This document shows, one piece after another, positions 42,396 to 44,363 of a DNA stretch of 44,363 nucleotides. Within the stretch, counting starts at the first letter, position 1, and each line of letters starts with the position of its first letter. The notes under the pieces were generated by a model that was not told the DNA's origin, did no database searches, and saw only the letters and a list, made by a program, of their open reading frames with translations. The position numbers and the translations under genes were made by a program. Source of the stretch: Caulobacterales bacterium (lineage in GTDB: Bacteria > Pseudomonadota > Alphaproteobacteria > Caulobacterales > Caulobacteraceae). Location: NCBI GenBank assembly GCA_947474395.1, contig CANJID010000032.1:1-44363 (forward strand), written 5' to 3'.

Positions 42396-42980
42396 ATGAG
42401 CAACCAGAATTCGGGTTTGGTCGCGGTGTGGGTGGCGGGCGGCCTGCTCGTCGCTGTGGGGGCCTACACGATGATACCGCCGCCGAAGGCTACGGCGCCG
42501 GTTCAGACCATCAAGGACATCATGGATTCGACGGTCGATCCGGCCGGCGACTTCCTGTTCGAGTCCATCCAGGACATCGCCGACGACAAGGGCGTGCGCC
42601 GCAAGCAGCCGACGACCGACGCCGACTGGGCCGCGGTCCGCAAGCGGTTGATGGACCTCTATGACGCGCCCACGGCGCTGACCGCTCCAGGCCGCAAGGC
42701 CGCCGGGCCGGACGACCGCTCGGCCGCCCCGGGGGTCGAGAACGAGCCCTGGGAGACGCAAGTGCTGCTCGACAGCCAGCACCCGATCCTGGTGCAGAAG
42801 GCCGAGGCCCTGAAGCAGGCGGCGGCGCTTGGGCTGAAGGCCGCGGACGCCCGCGACGTGGACGGCCTGTTCAAGGCCATCGTCACCATCGATCACGCCT
42901 GCGAGAGCTGCCACCTGCACTTCTGGTACCCGCGCGACAAGCGGGCCCAGGCGGCGGCGCGCGAGGAAGGCGTCGAGTAG
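42396..42980 (+). CDS. Membrane-anchored c-type cytochrome, C-terminal heme
   Basis: A 194-aa protein with one N-terminal membrane anchor (VAVWVAGGLLVAVGAYTMI, about 9-27) and a helical periplasmic domain. The single heme-binding motif CESCH is at 169-173, close to the C-terminus. This resembles class II (cytochrome c' type) proteins more than class I, where the motif is N-terminal. GAGGG lies 6 nt before the ATG at 42396; a GTG at 42384 is an alternative. It follows the 449-aa exported protein by 61 bp and is convergent with two DUF6644-type membrane proteins (7-bp gap), all plausibly part of one electron-transfer unit. Confidence 0.78.
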   Translation: MSNQNSGLVAVWVAGGLLVAVGAYTMIPPPKATAPVQTIKDIMDSTVDPAGDFLFESIQDIADDKGVRRKQPTTDADWAAVRKRLMDLYDAPTALTAPGRKAAGPDDRSAAPGVENEPWETQVLLDSQHPILVQKAEALKQAAALGLKAADARDVDGLFKAIVTIDHACESCHLHFWYPRDKRAQAAAREEGVE

Positions 42981-42987
42981 CCGACGC

Positions 42988-43593
42988 CTATTTCGCCGGA
43001 GCTGCCGGAGCGGCGGGCGGCGCATCCGCCGCGGCGCCGCTGACCAGGGCGTCGAAGTCGATATCCGACGTCGCGGCCGGGGCTTCCTTGGCCTGCTGGC
43101 CGGTGGTGGTGAAGCCGATCAGCCGTCCCATGAAGATGATGCTGACCCACAGGCAAAGGGACAGGATCGCCGCGACCTTGCCGATGGGCGGGGCGGTGGG
43201 CGCCTCGCTCCACTGGTGGATCGTCTTGCCGGCGGTGAACTGGAACACCAGCATGTTGAGGCCGGCGAGGGCCAGCAGAACCAGCTTGATGCGGAAGAAG
43301 GTGTTGACCGAATAGACCTGGGCGTTGGTGGTGAACATCAGCGCGCCCGTCACCGCCGCGATGGCGAAGCCGATCCAGGTCCATTTCAGCAGGTCGGTCG
43401 CCATCTTGGCGAAGCCGCGGCCGCGCGAGGCGACGCCGAGGGCCCGAAGGTCGATCACCACTATGGTGCCGAACACCAGGGCCAGGCCAATGACGTGGAC
43501 GGCCTCCAGCATGGGGAACAGGAACAGCGAGTTGCGGATGCCGGTGGCGAGGCTGGTCGCCTCGAGTGACTTGAACAGGGCTGTCAGGTCCAT
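42988..43593 (-). CDS. DUF6644-type membrane protein, copy B
   Basis: A 201-aa integral membrane protein with about four spans: LFLFPMLEAVHVIGLALVFGTIVVI (22-47), WTWIGFAIAAVTGALMF (72-88), FFRIKLVLLALAGLNMLVFQF (99-119) and AAILSLCLWVSIIFMGRLIGF (139-159). It has an Ala/Pro-rich C-terminal tail. EAVHVIG carries a histidine in the first span that is also present in the neighbour (QSVHIVG), a possible heme ligand by analogy with di-heme membrane proteins; this is inference. It follows the sister gene by 3 bp and is probably translated as a pair with it. DUF6644 assignment is from pattern memory. Confidence 0.7.
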   Translation of the reverse strand: MDLTALFKSLEATSLATGIRNSLFLFPMLEAVHVIGLALVFGTIVVIDLRALGVASRGRGFAKMATDLLKWTWIGFAIAAVTGALMFTTNAQVYSVNTFFRIKLVLLALAGLNMLVFQFTAGKTIHQWSEAPTAPPIGKVAAILSLCLWVSIIFMGRLIGFTTTGQQAKEAPAATSDIDFDALVSGAAADAPPAAPAAPAK

Positions 43594-43596
43594 CCC

Positions 43597-44118
43597 CTAA
43601 GCCTTCGTTGCGGGCGAGAGCGCGCCCCAGATGTGGTCATAGGCGATCAGTCGGCCCAGGAAGATGATGCAGACCAGCATCGCCAGCGCCACGACCGCGA
43701 TCAGCTTGGTGGATCCGTGATGCACCCGGGTCTGCTCCCAGGTGTCTTCCTTCTTGCGCAGGTCCGCCTGGAACGCGGTGGCGATCACCGCGATTCCCGC
43801 CACCAGGGCCATCTTCAGCCAGAACGAGAAGGTCACCAGCTCGCGGACCGGCTCGCCCACCACCAGCAGCCCGCCGGTCGCCAGGAGCAGCCACAGGGCG
43901 CCCGTCACCCAGGGACCGAACCGGTCGTGGGTCTGGCGCAGGGTCTGGTCCATCCCGGCCCAGCCGAAGATGCGCAGGGTCAGCATGAAGATCGACCCGA
44001 CGACCAGGCCGATGCCGACGATGTGCACCGACTGGATGGTGGGGATCGCCCACTTCTCGTTCGTCTGGATGAAGACGCTTGGAGCTGTCGTCGACAGCCA
44101 CACGGCGAATTTGTTCAA
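43597..44118 (-). CDS. DUF6644-type membrane protein, copy A
   Basis: A membrane protein of about 173 aa. Spans are IPTIQSVHIVGIGLVVGSIFMLTLRIFG, WVTGALWLLLATGGLLVV, FSFWLKMALVAGIAVIATAF and TKLIAVVALAMLVCIIFLGRLIAY. It is clearly related to the downstream gene through the VHxxG histidine and the C-terminal IIF-GRLI motif. I chose the TTG at 44118 because GGAAGG lies 5 nt upstream; the frame's earlier GTG at 44157 lies in a hairpin and has no ribosome-binding site. The two genes are likely to form a heteromeric membrane complex, probably redox-related given the neighbouring cytochrome. Confidence 0.68.
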   Translation of the reverse strand: MNKFAVWLSTTAPSVFIQTNEKWAIPTIQSVHIVGIGLVVGSIFMLTLRIFGWAGMDQTLRQTHDRFGPWVTGALWLLLATGGLLVVGEPVRELVTFSFWLKMALVAGIAVIATAFQADLRKKEDTWEQTRVHHGSTKLIAVVALAMLVCIIFLGRLIAYDHIWGALSPATKA

Positions 44119-44157
44119 GTCGACCTTCCCCCACACTCGGTTGGGACCAAGGCGCAC

Positions 44158-44182
44158 AGCGATGCGGCGCTACCGCATCGCT
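44158..44182 (-). terminator. Terminator-like hairpin after the partial right-edge gene
   Basis: A perfect 10-bp stem (AGCGATGCGG and CCGCATCGCT) with a 5-nt loop, about 31 nt after the stop codon of the gene at 44214 and 40 nt before the TTG start of the next. No U-run follows, so termination would be factor-assisted or partial. Confidence 0.45.
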
Positions 44183-44213
44183 ATACGTTGTCGGTCCGTC
44201 CGATCCCTCTACT

Positions 44214-44363
44214 TTAGAACGCGTTCCCGCCAAGGAGCTCGCGGCCGGCCACCGTATCGCAGGTCTTGCCGGCGGCGGGCGGGGTCTTCGGGGGGCATTT
44301 GGCGATCGCGCCGATGCGCGAGCCGAAATTGGTGCCGTCCCGCAGCGGGTTGACCTTCACGGA
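44214..44363 (-). CDS. C-terminal fragment of an unidentified protein (start outside window)
   Basis: The last 49 codons of a minus-strand gene are visible, ending KCPPKTPPAAGKTCDTVAGRELLGGNAF then TAA. In-frame upstream residues are VNPLRDGTNFGSRIGAI. The pair of cysteines around a Pro/Ala stretch suggests an exported protein. It is too short to name a family. It lies upstream of the two DUF6644 genes on the same strand. Confidence 0.5.
   Translation of the reverse strand, partial: SVKVNPLRDGTNFGSRIGAIAKCPPKTPPAAGKTCDTVAGRELLGGNAF

Overview
The window looks like a piece of a high-GC alphaproteobacterial chromosome, probably Caulobacterales or a relative. The evidence is the GC-rich codon use, the paired DUF6152 proteins, a TonB-dependent receptor with Tat-exported catabolic proteins, DUF6644 membrane proteins and a DUF2924/serine-recombinase pair. 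No tRNA, rRNA or CRISPR array was seen. The left half (about 1-24.6 kb) is a stack of accessory modules. The right half (about 24.6-44.4 kb) is chromosomal metabolic sequence.

Accessory half: a partial HNH-endonuclease-like gene (1-475, minus) diverges from a seven-gene plus-strand defence operon (689-13887). Its order is C5 DNA methyltransferase, Vsr mismatch endonuclease, a DrmE-like protein, a NERD-nuclease/helicase fusion, a DrmA-type helicase, a DrmB-type DUF1998 protein and an AIPR protein. Five consecutive genes are joined by zero or near-zero spacing. This is the most interesting part of the window: a class 2 DISARM-like core without the usual phospholipase-D-type DrmC, extended by Vsr, a NERD helicase and AIPR. 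A bipartite 24-bp direct repeat flanks the operon at 627-650 and 13937-13960. Next comes a minus-strand phage-satellite-like element (14168-19434): HGGxSTG protein, primase/helicase, small HTH protein, unknown cargo protein and P4-type integrase. It is followed by a large serine recombinase module (19997-22112) whose 3' end abuts a 22-bp-period repeat array, and by a ParB-like/DNA methyltransferase plus DUF5681 pair (22423-24605).

Chromosomal half: a minus-strand group (24555-30628) holds a TonB-dependent receptor followed by a tandemly duplicated two-gene module (about 285-aa exported protein plus DUF6152 protein) and a small lipoprotein. Divergent from it is a broken thiamine-diphosphate enzyme gene (31072-) fused out of frame to a headless DCC-family gene. 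This meets a convergent HTTM membrane protein operon, then an SMI1/KNR4-like gene. A plus-strand exported cluster follows (33894-40220): a c-heme DUF1587/1592/1588/1585 protein, a Tat-exported DUF1552 protein, a periplasmic ankyrin protein and a metallo-beta-lactamase-fold protein with altered metal ligands. After it come a truncated arylmalonate-decarboxylase-like gene, a 449-aa exported protein, a membrane-anchored c-type cytochrome, and two minus-strand DUF6644-type membrane proteins. The two truncated catabolic genes suggest deletions, or assembly joins, in this part.

Functions are inferred from motifs read by eye; no database search was run.
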